Origin: Rhodobacteraceae bacterium HLUCCA08
GTDB taxonomy: Bacteria > Pseudomonadota > Alphaproteobacteria > Rhodobacterales > Rhodobacteraceae
Assembly: GCA_001314655.1 (NCBI GenBank)
Contig: LJSF01000043.1
Location: 1-64,000, forward strand
Length of the DNA stretch: 64,000 nt
Direction: 5' to 3'
Under the pieces are notes generated by a model that had not been told where the DNA came from, made no database searches, and saw nothing but the letters and a program-made list of their open reading frames with translations. Each line of letters opens with the position of its first letter. Within the stretch, counting starts at the first letter, position 1. The translations under genes and the position numbers were made by a program. Below are positions 18,417 to 29,325 of the stretch, piece after piece.

Positions 18417-19118
18417 TGGAGTCGAGATCCTCCGCAACCGTCGGATGGAACCGGATGTGATAGCTGACGCCTCGCGCAGGGTCTGCAGCCGGGCACGGGC
18501 GGCGGCACAGGCGTCTTCCGACGCGACATAGGCGTCGCGCGGTGTGTCGAGCCGCACCCGGATCGCATCAGAAAGCGCACCAAGGGTCAGTTCGCGTTCT
18601 TCTTCCGAGGGGCCGCGCGCCGCTGACCGAAGCGGTCAAGACAGCGGCGGAGAGGCTCGGCGTCCGGGAGCACATATCCACGGCGATCCTCGTCAGCGAC
18701 GGGATCGAGAGTTGCAAGGCCGACCCTTGCGCCCTTGCAGTGGACCACGATCCGTCGCCGTACTTTGGGCAAGCCGCTGCCGCAGAGCACCGCCTTGATA
18801 TCGGTGCCGATACGCAGCTCTGGAAACTGAAGACATCGCAACACAACGAACCGAAATCAGGCTTCGGTGAACCCGGCGCGGTTCACGGCGCTTCTTTTGT
18901 CCGACCAAAGCCGCTGCGTCCGGCGCGCCATCGCGCCCCCAAGGTGCCATCGTCTCGTGGTGGCCATCTTCGGTCACCCTGTCTGCGCGGCAATGCAGCG
19001 AGGCCGGGGGGGGCCCGCAACCGAGGATTTCTGCGCAAACAGGTTGCGCAAAGCCTTGGTCCTTGAATTGCCGATGCGGCGGGGGTGTGTGCTCTGACGG
19101 CTGGGCTTGCATCCCGTT
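18417..19118. other. 700-base stretch without a recognised gene
   Basis: Several short frames exist on both strands, the most protein-like being a minus-strand frame at 18587-18844 (GLPKVRRRIVVHCKGARVG in its middle), but none has a recognised family, a convincing ribosome-binding site or a consistent frame. It looks like remnants of older genes. It also contains the 3' flanks of the GntR gene and of the protocatechuate operon. Confidence 0.4.
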
Positions 19119-19979
19119 TCAGGCCGTTCGGCCATGTCCGGTGCTCTCGGTGGATCGCAGGCCCAGGATGCGGCGCGCCTCCTGCCAGGTGGCGACGGGG
19201 CGATCGTTGCGCTCACAGATTTCGGCGGCACGCCGAACGAGCGCCGCGTTGCCGGGGGCCAGGGTGCCGCGATCGAGCCGCACGTTGTCCTCCAGCCCGG
19301 TCCGGGCATGGCCACCGGCGGCGATCGCCCATTCGTTCAACGTCAACTGATGCGCGCCGATCCCGGCGGCGCACCAGGGGGCGTCCTTGCCGAACAGGCG
19401 GTGCACGGTGTGGATATAGTAGTCGAACACGTCCCGGTCGACCGGCATCGCGTTCTTCACCCCCATCACGAACTGCACGTAGGGCGTGCCTGTCAGCTGC
19501 CCCTTGTCGGCCATCTCCCGGGCCTTGAGGATATGGCTGAGGTCGAAAGCCTCGATCTCGGGTTTGATGTCGTGTTTCCGCATCTCGGCGGCCAACCAGT
19601 CGACAAGGTCGGGCGGGTTTTCATAGACCCGGGTCGGAAAGTTGTTCGATCCCACGGACAAGGAGGCCATGTCCGGCCGCAGCGGCAACATGCCGCCACG
19701 CGTCCGGCCAGCCCCCGAGCGTCCGCCGGTCGAGAACTGGATGATCATGCCGGGGCAGTGCTTTTCGACGCCCTCCTTGAGGGCCGCGAACTTTTCGGGG
19801 TCCGAGGAGGGGCTTTCGTCCTCGTTGCGCACATGGGCATGGACGATGGTCGCCCCGGCCTCGAAGGCCTCGTGGGTCGATTCCACCTGTTCCGCCACGG
19901 TGATCGGCACGGCCGGGTTGTGCGCCTTGGTCGGCAGACTGCCGGTGATCGCGACGCAGATGATGCAGGGTTTCGACAT
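19119..19979 (-). CDS. Beta-keto acid cleavage enzyme (BKACE family)
   Basis: This is a 286-residue TIM-barrel enzyme of the 3-keto-5-aminohexanoate cleavage (BKACE, DUF849) family. These Zn enzymes condense a beta-keto acid with acetyl-CoA and split it to acetoacetate plus a new CoA thioester. Visible family elements are CVAITGSLPTKAHNPAVP, the Zn-binding IVHAHVRN, and GLEDNVRLDRG near the C-terminus. The ATG at 19979 is 10 bases after pcaG. Its place at the end of a protocatechuate operon that lacks pcaIJ and pcaF suggests it acts on 3-oxoadipate, giving succinyl-CoA and acetoacetate. That substrate is inference; family members differ widely in specificity. Confidence 0.88.
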   Translation of the reverse strand: MSKPCIICVAITGSLPTKAHNPAVPITVAEQVESTHEAFEAGATIVHAHVRNEDESPSSDPEKFAALKEGVEKHCPGMIIQFSTGGRSGAGRTRGGMLPLRPDMASLSVGSNNFPTRVYENPPDLVDWLAAEMRKHDIKPEIEAFDLSHILKAREMADKGQLTGTPYVQFVMGVKNAMPVDRDVFDYYIHTVHRLFGKDAPWCAAGIGAHQLTLNEWAIAAGGHARTGLEDNVRLDRGTLAPGNAALVRRAAEICERNDRPVATWQEARRILGLRSTESTGHGRTA

Positions 19980-19989
19980 CGTCCCGGCG

Positions 19990-20610
19990 TCACACATCGA
20001 AAAAGACGGTTTCGTCATCGCCCTGCAACCTGATGTCGAAGCGATAGACGACGGTCCCGCCCGCCTCGGATCGGGTGGCGATCAGCGTGGCGCGGCGATG
20101 TTCCCATTCGATGAGGTTCAGCACCGGATCCCGGGCGTTCGCCGCGGCTTCGTCGTCGAAATACATCCGGGTGTTCAGCCCGACATTGATGCCGCGGGCG
20201 ACGATCCAGAGGTTCAGGTGCGGCGCCTGCTGCCGTCCGTCGCGGCCCGGCGTCCGGCCGGGTTTGACCGTGTCGAAGCCCCATTCGCCGGTCTCGAAAT
20301 CGGTGATGACACGGCCCCAGCCGCGAAACCCGTCTTCGACCGGGCCGCCGCCTTCGGGATGGGCGTAATGCCCGTCTGCATTGGCCTGCCAGATTTCAAG
20401 CATGACATCCTTGATCGGCGCGCCCATCCCGTCGATGACGCGGCCTTCGACCCGGATCCGTTCGCCCTGCGCATTGGGGCCGGCAATGTCCCAGCCCAGT
20501 TCCTGCTTGTAGATGTCGAAGCCCGCGGCACCGGGCGCAAGACCGATATGGACATAGGGACCGGCAGTCTGGGATGCGGTTTCCTTCAGATAGCTGAGCG
20601 TCTGTGCCAT
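19990..20610 (-). CDS. pcaG: Protocatechuate 3,4-dioxygenase alpha subunit
   Basis: This is the alpha subunit (206 residues) of the intradiol, Fe(III)-dependent protocatechuate 3,4-dioxygenase, which opens the ring to 3-carboxy-cis,cis-muconate. QTAGPYVHIGLAPGAAG, LEIWQANADGHYAHP, PGRDGRQQAPHLNLWIVARG and RMYFDDE are characteristic. It lies 3 bases after pcaH and is followed by the BKACE gene. The alpha subunit lacks the complete iron site, which is in PcaH. Confidence 0.95.
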   Translation of the reverse strand: MAQTLSYLKETASQTAGPYVHIGLAPGAAGFDIYKQELGWDIAGPNAQGERIRVEGRVIDGMGAPIKDVMLEIWQANADGHYAHPEGGGPVEDGFRGWGRVITDFETGEWGFDTVKPGRTPGRDGRQQAPHLNLWIVARGINVGLNTRMYFDDEAAANARDPVLNLIEWEHRRATLIATRSEAGGTVVYRFDIRLQGDDETVFFDV

Positions 20611-20613
20611 GGA

Positions 20614-21342
20614 TCAGTTCCCCTCCGGCCGGTTTTCGAACAGCGTGGACCGCCGTCCGCGCAGAACGATGTCGAACCTGTAGGCGATGGTATCGAGCGG
20701 GATCGTCGCGTTCATGTCGAGCAGCGCGATCAGTTGTTCGATCGCATCGGGGTCGGGGATCGTCTGCACGATCGGGCAAAGCGGAATGAGCGGATCGCCC
20801 TGGAAATAGCATTGCGTGATCAGCCGCTGGACAAACCCCGACCCGAAGACCGACAGGTGGACATGGGCGGGGCGCCAATCGTTGACCATGTTGCGCCAAG
20901 GATAGGCGCCGGGTTTCACGGTGCGAAAGGCGTAATAGCCGTTCGCGTCCGTAAGCGTGCGGCCGCAGCCGCCGAAATTCGGATCGATCGGGGCCAGGTA
21001 GGTGTCTTTCTTGTGCCGGTAGCGGCCGCCCGCATTGGCCTGCCACAATTCCACCAATGTGTTGGGAACCGGCCTTGCGTTTTCGTCCAGAACCCGCCCG
21101 TGCAGGATGATCCGTTCGCCGATCGGGGCCTCGCCGGGCCTGGCGTAATTCGTCAGAAGATCGTTGTCGCCCGGGTCGATGTCGTTCTGGCCGAAGACCG
21201 GGCCGGTGATTTCGGACACCGAATTCCCGAGCGCGATCAGCGAATAGCGCGGACTGCGCGCCACCGATGTCTTGTAGCCGGGCGTCAGGGCCGGCGGGTG
21301 CAGCGACCGGTTGCGTTGGTAGAATTCTGCGGGCTGGGTCAT
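20614..21342 (-). CDS. pcaH: Protocatechuate 3,4-dioxygenase beta subunit
   Basis: This is the iron-binding beta subunit (242 residues). The Fe(III) ligands are all present: Tyr108 (NAGGRYRH), Tyr147 (GAYPWR), His160 and His162 (RPAHVH), with exactly the spacing of the Pseudomonas enzyme. The ATG at 21342 overlaps the pcaC stop (ATGA). With PcaG it converts protocatechuate plus O2 to 3-carboxy-cis,cis-muconate in the cytoplasm. Confidence 0.96.
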   Translation of the reverse strand: MTQPAEFYQRNRSLHPPALTPGYKTSVARSPRYSLIALGNSVSEITGPVFGQNDIDPGDNDLLTNYARPGEAPIGERIILHGRVLDENARPVPNTLVELWQANAGGRYRHKKDTYLAPIDPNFGGCGRTLTDANGYYAFRTVKPGAYPWRNMVNDWRPAHVHLSVFGSGFVQRLITQCYFQGDPLIPLCPIVQTIPDPDAIEQLIALLDMNATIPLDTIAYRFDIVLRGRRSTLFENRPEGN

Positions 21343-21719
21343 TCTTCCTCCTCCATCTCGGCATAGGTCGCCTTGGCGAGCTTGATCGCGTGATTGGCCC
21401 GGGGCACGCCGGCATAGATCGCGACATGCAGAAAGGCCTGTATCACGTCGTCCCTGGACGCCCCGGTATTGGCGGTGGCGCGGATATGCATCGGGATCTC
21501 TTCGAAATTCCCGGTCGCGGCAAGCAGGGCAAGGGTCAGCATGGAGCGTTCGCGCTTGCTGATCGTGGTATCGGACCAGACCGCGCCCCAGGCGCCTTCG
21601 GTGATCAGGGTCTGGAACGGGGCGTCGAACGATGTCTTGGCGGCTTCGGCGCGATCGACATGGGCGTCGCCAAGCACGGCGCGACGCGTGTCCATCCCGA
21701 GATTGAACAAGTCAGACAT
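21339..21719 (-). CDS. pcaC: 4-carboxymuconolactone decarboxylase
   Basis: This is a 126-residue enzyme of the carboxymuconolactone decarboxylase family that converts 4-carboxymuconolactone to 3-oxoadipate enol-lactone. [20 protein letters not shown] and [20 protein letters not shown] are typical. Two nearby ATGs exist; the one at 21719 is preferred because GGAG lies 7 bases before it, while it is too close to the ATG at 21725. It overlaps the end of pcaD and is coupled to pcaH. Confidence 0.93.
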   Translation of the reverse strand: MSDLFNLGMDTRRAVLGDAHVDRAEAAKTSFDAPFQTLITEGAWGAVWSDTTISKRERSMLTLALLAATGNFEEIPMHIRATANTGASRDDVIQAFLHVAIYAGVPRANHAIKLAKATYAEMEEEE

Positions 21720-22499
21720 GGGCATGCTCCTTCAGGAAGGGGGCGAGGATCGCGGCGTAGGCCGCGGGTGTTTCGACACAGGGCAGGTGGCCGGCGCCCT
21801 CGATGATCCGGCAGGTGGCCCCGGCCATGCTGTCGGCCATCGCCGTCACCAAGGCGGGTGGGCTGGCGCCGTCCGCGCTGCCGCCGATCGCGAGGACCGG
21901 CAGGTCGAGCGTGGCGGTGCGCGCGGTCAGATCGGCATCGGCAAGGGCCGCACAGCAGCCCAGGTAGCCTTCGACCGGCGTCCGGGACAGCATCGCGCCC
22001 CAAAGCGCCACCTCGGGTATGCCGCGAAACTGCGGCCCGAACCAGCGGTCGAGCACAGCGTCCCGGACCGCGCCCAGACCGCCGGCGCGGATCGCGTCGA
22101 TCCGGTCCTGCCACATCCGGGGCGTGCCCATGCGCGGCGCCGTGTTCGACAGCACGAGGGCGCGCACGAGGTCCGGGCGACGGAAGGCCAGGTCCTGGCC
22201 GATCATGCCGCCGATGGACAGGCCGACGAAGACCACCGGGCCAAGGCCCAGACCCTCGATCAGCCCTTCGGCGTCTTTCGTCAGATCGGCGATGGCATAG
22301 GGCCCGTCGGGACAATCCGACAGGCCGTGGCCCCGCAAATCGTAGCGCAGGTATCGCGGCCCCTCCGGCAGCAGCGGCAACAGCGCATCCCAGAGCCGCA
22401 GATCGGTGCCAAGCGAATTGGCAAAGACCACGGCTGGCCCATCCGGGTTGCCGGTCTCTGACAGGTGCAGCGTCAGACCGTTCGCATGAACCGCCCGCA

Positions 22500-22500
<1 letters not shown>
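21712..22500 (-). CDS. pcaD: 3-oxoadipate enol-lactonase
   Basis: This is an alpha/beta hydrolase (262 residues) that hydrolyses 3-oxoadipate enol-lactone to 3-oxoadipate. The nucleophile elbow is GLSIGGMIGQ, an oxyanion element lies at FANSLGTDLRLWD, and GAGHLPCVE carries the catalytic His. The ATG at 22500 shares a base with the TGA of pobA (TGATG). Gene order pobA-pcaD-pcaC-pcaH-pcaG indicates a single transcript. Confidence 0.93.
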
Positions 22501-23762
<1,262 letters not shown>

Positions 23763-23764
23763 TC

Positions 23765-24673
23765 ATGGATCGTCGAATAAAGTTTCGCCACCTCGACGCC
23801 TTCAGTTCGATCGCCCGGGCGGGCAGTCTGAAACGGGCCGCCGACGCGCTGCACCTGTCGCAACCGGCGATCTCCAAGACGCTCAAGGAACTGGAGGATA
23901 TCGTCGGCGCCACCTTGATGGCGCGGGACCGCTCGGGTGCGACGCTCACCCAGGAGGGGGAGGTCTTTCTTCAGTTCGCAGAGCAATGCACGGCCGCCTT
24001 GCGGCACGGGCTGCGCAGTGTCCGGTCCGGCGGCGCGGCGGCGGCGCATCTCAAGGTCGGGGTCCTGCCCAGCGTCGCCTCGGGCTTGCTGCCCGAGGCC
24101 GCGGCCGGGTTTGCACGCAACAATCCCGATACGCTTCTGGAGATCCACGAAGGCCCGCACCAGGATCTGACCGCGCGGCTCAGGGCGGGGCGGCTCGATC
24201 TGGTGGTCGGGCGGCTCGGGCGGCCGGAAAGCATGCAGGGGCTCGTCTTCCGGCAGCTCTATACCGAAGAGGTCGTGGTCGTCGCGGCACCGGCAAGCCC
24301 GGCGGTCACGGTCCGGCACCTGGAGGGGCTCGATGCGTTCCGGGTGCTTTATCCGCCCGCGGACTCCGCCATTCGGCCGCTGGTCGCGCGGATGCTGATC
24401 GCGCGCGGTGTGCCGCTGTTCAAGAACCGGATCGAAACCGCCTCCGCGGCGTTCGGGCGATCCCTGGTGGTCGCCGATCCGGAAACCGTCTGGATCATCA
24501 GCCGCGGCGTCGTGGCCAACGAGCTTGCGGAGGGGCGGCTGGTCCGGCTGGACATCGACACCAGCCCGACCGTCGGCGCGGTGGGGGTGATGAGCGTAGC
24601 CGACGAGGTCCCGACGCCCGAGATGCGCGCCTTCACGACAGCCGTGAGCCGGGTCGCGGGCGATCGGCGGTGA
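23765..24673 (+). CDS. pcaQ: LysR-type regulator PcaQ
   Basis: This is a 302-residue LysR-family activator. The N-terminus MDRRIKFRHLDAFSSIARAG and the recognition region LHLSQPAISKTLKELE match PcaQ proteins. The effector-binding domain follows from about residue 92. PcaQ proteins activate pca genes in response to pathway intermediates such as carboxymuconate. It is divergent from pobA with 95 bases between, the usual place for its binding site. Confidence 0.9.
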   Translation: MDRRIKFRHLDAFSSIARAGSLKRAADALHLSQPAISKTLKELEDIVGATLMARDRSGATLTQEGEVFLQFAEQCTAALRHGLRSVRSGGAAAAHLKVGVLPSVASGLLPEAAAGFARNNPDTLLEIHEGPHQDLTARLRAGRLDLVVGRLGRPESMQGLVFRQLYTEEVVVVAAPASPAVTVRHLEGLDAFRVLYPPADSAIRPLVARMLIARGVPLFKNRIETASAAFGRSLVVADPETVWIISRGVVANELAEGRLVRLDIDTSPTVGAVGVMSVADEVPTPEMRAFTTAVSRVAGDRR

Positions 24674-24739
24674 CACGGACAGGGGCGCCCTGCTTGGCGG
24701 GTCCTGGTCGGTCCCGAAGCCGGCGGCCGTCCGGCGGCG

Positions 24740-26689
24740 TCATGCCGCGGCCTGACCCGCGGCGACGGGCCTGAGAACGCCGTCGAAAAAGGCGGCAAGC
24801 TCTGCCCGGGCCTGCAACGGCAGGACATGCGCGACATATTGATCGGGGCGCACCACGATCATGCAGCCGTCCTTGCGGTCGATGCCGCGCCGTTCGTAGA
24901 TGTCCTGTCCCGACCTGTGGTCGACGCAAAAGACCTTTTCGAGGTCGCGCAGGCCGTAGCGGCCCTTGGGCGGGCGCAGCAGGCCGGGCATCGCCGTGAT
25001 GTCCAGCGCGGTGAAATCCTGCTGGAACACGGCACGAAGGTCGATCAGCGCGTCGATGTCTTCATCGGCGCGGGTAAAGCGGCGCACCGGTGACGCAGGG
25101 TCCTGTTCCAGATAGGCGCAAAACGCCGCCATGGCGCCATTCGGGGCGCCGGTATCCCGCTCGCCGGCAAAGGCATAGATCCGCCAGCGCGCGTCGGCCT
25201 GGGCCACATGGCCCAGCTGCATCGGCCGGGCGTCGGCAAGGCGGACAACCGGGGCGGAATGAAACCGTTTCCCGACGATCAGACCGGTGGCGCGATCCTG
25301 GTATCCGGTATTGGCGACCAGGGCAGAGGGGGCGTAATGCACCGAAAGCCCGCCGGTGAATTCCAGGTTCTCGATGAACTGCTTCTGGAACCGCGGCATG
25401 TCCGTGCCGTCAAGCTCGGACAGCCCCGGCGGCTCGCTCATGATCCGGGCCCATGCGTGATCGGTTTCGACAAGACGGCGGGCTTCGCGTTGCCGTTCGG
25501 CCGAATAGGAATGCAGCAGGCCGGGCTCCGACCGTCCGGTCAGGACATGCACCAGCTTCCAGCCCAGGTTGAACGTGTCGCCCATCGACACGTTCATGCC
25601 CTGGCCGGCCTTGGGGCTATGCGTGTGGCAGGCATCGCCGGCGGTGAAGACGCGCGGCATGCGCGTTGCGATGTCATCCGGCGGCACATCGTCGAACTTG
25701 TCGGTCAGCCGGTGCCCGATCTCGTAGACCGACCACCAGGCGACCTCTTTCACGTCGACGGCATAGGGCCGCATGATGCGGTTGGCGGCGGCGATGATGT
25801 GATCGACGGTCAGGTTGCGGTTCGCGACCCGTTCGTCGGGGTTGAGCTTGTCGAGCTCCACATACATCCGGAACAGGTAGCCGCCCTCGCGCGGGATGAT
25901 CATGACATTGCCTTCGGTCGCGGACTGGATCAGGCATTTCCGCCGGATGTCCGGAAAGTCGGTATTGGCAAGGATGTCCATCACCCCCCAGGCCTGGTGC
26001 GCCGCATCCCCGTGCAGCCGGCCGCCGATCGCCTGGCGCACGGTGCTGCGCGCGCCATCGCAACCGACGACGTAATTCGCACGGACCTTCAGCGTTTTGC
26101 CACTGCCACCCTCCGCGTCGACCCGTTCCAGGGTCACGGTCACGGGATGGTCCCGGGCCCCGGTGTCGATGGTCAGATCGGCAAGGCGAAGGCCGTAATG
26201 CGGTTGCAGCCGGGTCGGGGCATTCCGCATCACATCCAGGAACAGGTCGTGGATCCGGGCCTGGTTGACGATCGTATGGGGCATGTCCGACTGGTCGTCG
26301 GCCACGTCCTGCTGGATCCCGGCGCGGACGATGCCCTGCGGCGCCTTCGGATCCGGCTTCCAGAACGCGGTCTGGGTCACCCAACAGGCCTCGCGCTTGA
26401 CCTTGTCGGCAAAGCCGAAGGCCTGGAACATCTCCATCGACCGGACGCTGACGCCATCGGCCTGGCCCTTTTCCATCGGGCCGGCCTTGGGCTCCACGAT
26501 CATCGTCGAGATCTCGGGAAAACCGGCAAGCTGGGCGGCAAGGCACAGGCCTGCCGGGCCACAGCCGGCGATCAAGACATCGACCTTCGGCGGAACACGG
26601 CCAGATCCACGACCTGCGGGGTCGAGGCCGGGGGCCGCAGGCTTGATATCCGGATCGCCCGGCCGGAATCCGTCGACATGAAATTGCAT
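24740..26689 (-). CDS. mobA: 3-hydroxybenzoate 4-monooxygenase (MobA-like)
   Basis: This is a 649-residue FAD-dependent aromatic hydroxylase of the phenol-hydroxylase fold. The N-terminus MQFHVDGFRPGDP and the internal EACWVTQTAFWKPDP, FTAGDACHTHSPKAGQGMN and NLGWKLVHVLTGR resemble Comamonas MobA, which turns 3-hydroxybenzoate into protocatechuate. A thioredoxin-like C-terminal domain starts near residue 470. It converges on pcaQ and faces a MarR gene. The product would feed the pca operon, which supports the assignment; phenol 2-monooxygenase is the main alternative. Confidence 0.85.
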   Translation of the reverse strand: MQFHVDGFRPGDPDIKPAAPGLDPAGRGSGRVPPKVDVLIAGCGPAGLCLAAQLAGFPEISTMIVEPKAGPMEKGQADGVSVRSMEMFQAFGFADKVKREACWVTQTAFWKPDPKAPQGIVRAGIQQDVADDQSDMPHTIVNQARIHDLFLDVMRNAPTRLQPHYGLRLADLTIDTGARDHPVTVTLERVDAEGGSGKTLKVRANYVVGCDGARSTVRQAIGGRLHGDAAHQAWGVMDILANTDFPDIRRKCLIQSATEGNVMIIPREGGYLFRMYVELDKLNPDERVANRNLTVDHIIAAANRIMRPYAVDVKEVAWWSVYEIGHRLTDKFDDVPPDDIATRMPRVFTAGDACHTHSPKAGQGMNVSMGDTFNLGWKLVHVLTGRSEPGLLHSYSAERQREARRLVETDHAWARIMSEPPGLSELDGTDMPRFQKQFIENLEFTGGLSVHYAPSALVANTGYQDRATGLIVGKRFHSAPVVRLADARPMQLGHVAQADARWRIYAFAGERDTGAPNGAMAAFCAYLEQDPASPVRRFTRADEDIDALIDLRAVFQQDFTALDITAMPGLLRPPKGRYGLRDLEKVFCVDHRSGQDIYERRGIDRKDGCMIVVRPDQYVAHVLPLQARAELAAFFDGVLRPVAAGQAAA

Positions 26690-26755
26690 CGGTCCTCCTC
26701 CGGCCCGTGTCTCGGGGTATTTGGTAGCTATGCTTACTATATTCCGTCAAGGACA

Positions 26756-26769
26756 AAGTATGTATACTT
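26756..26769. promoter_or_regulatory. Candidate MarR operator between mobA and marR
   Basis: AAGTAT-GT-ATACTT has two perfectly complementary 6-bp arms in an AT-rich 140-base gap between divergent genes. MarR proteins bind such short palindromes and normally regulate their own gene and the neighbour. Confidence 0.5.
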
Positions 26770-26832
26770 ATCAAAACGGACCATGTATGGCTGTCGCCGA
26801 AGTCGGCGAACAGGTTTCGGGAAGGTGCCGAA

Positions 26833-27279
26833 TTGGAAATCCTCGACATGCCCGGCCATCTGATCCGGCGGCTGAACCAGCTGTCGACGCAGGTGTTCAC
26901 ACTTCGGATGCAAGCGGCCGGGCTGGACCTGACGCCGGTCCAGTTCGCCGCGCTGGATGCGATCGTCGCGCATCCCGGTCTTGACCAGGCGAGCATCGCC
27001 GCGAGGATCGCCTATGACCGGGCCACCATCGGGGGCGTCGTCGATCGGCTCGAACAGAAGGGCTATGTGGAACGCCGGGTCAGCAAACGTGACCGTCGGG
27101 CCCGCGAGGTCCGGATCACGCAGCGCGGCCAGGACATCCATGCGACCGTTCTTCCGATCGTCTCGGGGCTTCAGGGCGATATCCTTGCCGGCCTTGCCGA
27201 CGAAGAGCGGGCGGTTTTCATGCGCCTTGCGCAAAAGGTCATCGCGGCGGCGGGCGAACCGGGAAATGCAGGCGGCTGA
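26833..27279 (+). CDS. MarR-family regulator
   Basis: This is a 148-residue winged-helix regulator with ARIAYDRATIGGVVDRLEQ as recognition region and KRDRRAREVRITQRG as the wing. The TTG at 26833 has AAGG at suitable spacing; an ATG at 26848 is a possible alternative that would remove five residues. It is divergent from mobA, so it probably represses mobA until 3-hydroxybenzoate or a similar aromatic binds. This function is inferred from position. Confidence 0.82.
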   Translation: MEILDMPGHLIRRLNQLSTQVFTLRMQAAGLDLTPVQFAALDAIVAHPGLDQASIAARIAYDRATIGGVVDRLEQKGYVERRVSKRDRRAREVRITQRGQDIHATVLPIVSGLQGDILAGLADEERAVFMRLAQKVIAAAGEPGNAGG

Positions 27280-27375
27280 CTGGCTGTTCGGACCGTCGCT
27301 GCGCGATGGTGTTCTCTATCGGCCACGGCTTTGGAAGGTCCGGGCAGATCGGCAAGCACCGCCGGGGGTCGACCG

Positions 27376-28107
27376 TCAGGTCGAAGCCGCGCCTGGCCAG
27401 GACGGGCCGGTGGCCCTGTCGGTTCGCGGGCGCTGGTCGAGGATGCGCATGACTTCGGCGGCGGCAAGGCGGACTTCGTGGCGCGCGGCGGCCTCGGCCC
27501 GGTCGGCATCGCCCGAGCGGATCGCGTCGACCACGTCCGCCAGGTTGGTGACGCTTTCGTCCGATCGGCTGGAGGACCGGTTCGGGTGCGACAGCCCCAC
27601 GGCCCGCCAGCGCCAGACCTGGGCCAGCACCGTCGACAGCATCTTGGACAGGGTCGTGCTGTTCGCGCCGGTATGGATCGCGTCGTAGAAGGTGTTCTTG
27701 GCCTCCAGCACCTTGCCCGGATCGCCTTCGCGATAGGCCGCCGTGACCTCGTCGAAGGCGGCTTCCAGGGCGGCGACCGCGACCGGTTCAGACCGTTCCG
27801 CGAACAGCCGCGCGCCCAGACCTTCCAGCGCCTCGCGGATGCGATACAATTCCCGGGCCTCGTCCAGGGTCAGGTCGCGCACGATCGGGCCGCGATTCGG
27901 AACCAGGCTGATCAACCCCTCCGATTCGAGCTGGCGCAGGCTTTCGCGCAGCACCGTCCGGGACACGCCCAGCATTTCGGTCAGTTCGCGTTCGGTCAGC
28001 CTTTGCCCCGGCTCGAAGCGCCCATCGATGATTTCCCGTGTCAGGGTCTGCACGACCTGTTCACGCACGGGGGCGACGACTCGTTTTACTTCCAGATTCT
28101 CGGTCAT
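27376..28107 (-). CDS. GntR/FadR-family regulator with FCD domain
   Basis: This 243-residue regulator has an N-terminal winged helix (about residues 12-75, LGVSRTVLRESLRQLESEG) and a C-terminal FCD ligand-binding domain (about 82-220; LYRIREALEGLGARL, FYDAIHTGANS, and HEVRLA near its end). It is divergent from the dehydrogenase at 28226. A 20-base sequence in the gap between them recurs upstream of the suyA/TauE genes 11 kb away, which makes this protein the likely controller of both. FCD regulators commonly sense small carboxylic acids. Confidence 0.87.
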   Translation of the reverse strand: MTENLEVKRVVAPVREQVVQTLTREIIDGRFEPGQRLTERELTEMLGVSRTVLRESLRQLESEGLISLVPNRGPIVRDLTLDEARELYRIREALEGLGARLFAERSEPVAVAALEAAFDEVTAAYREGDPGKVLEAKNTFYDAIHTGANSTTLSKMLSTVLAQVWRWRAVGLSHPNRSSSRSDESVTNLADVVDAIRSGDADRAEAAARHEVRLAAAEVMRILDQRPRTDRATGPSWPGAAST

Positions 28108-28175
28108 TGCTCTTTCCCGGCCATTCTGTCGGACCAGATTAGCGGATTGTTCGGGCGCAGGCCACTTGACGAAAT

Positions 28176-28195
28176 TGTCTTACCGTCCTACAAAA
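28176..28195. promoter_or_regulatory. GntR operator-like site 1
   Basis: TGTCTTACCGTCCTACAAAA lies between the GntR gene and the dehydrogenase gene. It matches the sequence at 39310-39329 at 18 of 20 positions. The core GT-n-TTAC and the overall size suit a FadR-type GntR protein. Confidence 0.65.
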
Positions 28196-28225
28196 AACGA
28201 ACAACAGATTTTGGGAGGTCGTCAG

Positions 28226-29314
28226 ATGGCGGACAAGGTGAAGGTCGGGATCGTGGGTCTTGGGCGTTGGGCCCGTGTGCTCACGCGGGGGTCCAAGCAA
28301 TCGGATCAGATCGAGATCGTCAAAGGCTACAGCCGCAGCGAGGAAAAACGGAACGCCTTCGCAGCGGATACCGGGATGGCGACGGTCGACAGCATGGACG
28401 CGCTTCTGTCGGATCCCGAAATCCAGGGCGTGATCCTGACTGTTCCCAATGAACAGCACCTGCCCGTGGCCGAAGCCGTCGCCAAGGCCGGCAAGCATAT
28501 CTACACCGAAAAGCCGATCGCCAACACGCTGGAGAACGGCATCCGGCTGGAGGCGCTGCAGGAAAAATACGGCGTGCGCGCCATGGTCGGCCATTCCGCC
28601 CGGCTTCTGCGCGGTGCGCGGATGATGAAGGATGCCATCGATTCGGGTGAGCTGGGCACGCTGTCCTTCATGGAATCGAACTTTTCCAACGAACGCGCGC
28701 TGGAGCTGACGCCCGATACCTGGCGCTGGTATCGCGACAAGGCGCCCGGCGGGCCGCTGTCGCAGCTGGCCACGCACCTGTTCGATTCGCTCTACATGCT
28801 GGGCGGAGAGATCGACACGGTGGCCTCCTTCGCGTCCAAGCTGTCGCCGGTCGGGGCCGAGGTCGACGACCAGTCGATGACCGTTCTGCGGTTCTCGTCG
28901 GGCGCGCTGGGCTATGTCGGATCGTCCTGGACCACCGCGGGGGTCTATTTCATCCGCGTCTACGGCCAGAACGGGCTGATGCATTTCGAACTGGATTTCG
29001 GCAGCTGGGACGACCCCGACAAGGTGCACGAAACCTCGACCCTCTACATCCAGCGCGGCAAGGACGGCTATGGCAAGCGCGAGGTGCTGGACATGGGCGC
29101 GTCGAACATGTTCACCGACGAATTGGACATGTTCGCGCAGATGTGCCGCACCGGCAACGCCGTGGAGCTCGAGGCCGCCAACGGGATCGTCGCGCTGGGC
29201 GTGGTGAATGCCGCGCTGGCCTCGATCGAGCGCAATGGCGAGGCGGTGAAGCTGACCGAGATCATCGACGGGGCACGCAGCCGTGCCGCCGCCGAGGATC
29301 AGAGCGCAGCCTGA
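28226..29314 (+). CDS. Gfo/Idh/MocA-family NAD(P)-dependent oxidoreductase
   Basis: This is a 362-residue dehydrogenase of the glucose-fructose oxidoreductase family. The nucleotide-binding motif is GIVGLGRWA (8-16), the catalytic EKP triplet is at 95-97 and the substrate-side motif GGPLSQLATHLFDSLYMLGG is in the second domain. GGGAGG precedes the ATG at 28226. It would oxidise a hydroxyl of a sugar, polyol or related acid. It begins a four-gene set with a creatininase-family hydrolase, a cupin and a 2-hydroxyacid dehydrogenase. The substrate is not predictable by eye. Confidence 0.88.
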   Translation: MADKVKVGIVGLGRWARVLTRGSKQSDQIEIVKGYSRSEEKRNAFAADTGMATVDSMDALLSDPEIQGVILTVPNEQHLPVAEAVAKAGKHIYTEKPIANTLENGIRLEALQEKYGVRAMVGHSARLLRGARMMKDAIDSGELGTLSFMESNFSNERALELTPDTWRWYRDKAPGGPLSQLATHLFDSLYMLGGEIDTVASFASKLSPVGAEVDDQSMTVLRFSSGALGYVGSSWTTAGVYFIRVYGQNGLMHFELDFGSWDDPDKVHETSTLYIQRGKDGYGKREVLDMGASNMFTDELDMFAQMCRTGNAVELEAANGIVALGVVNAALASIERNGEAVKLTEIIDGARSRAAAEDQSAA

Positions 29315-29325
29315 AGGTGAATGTG

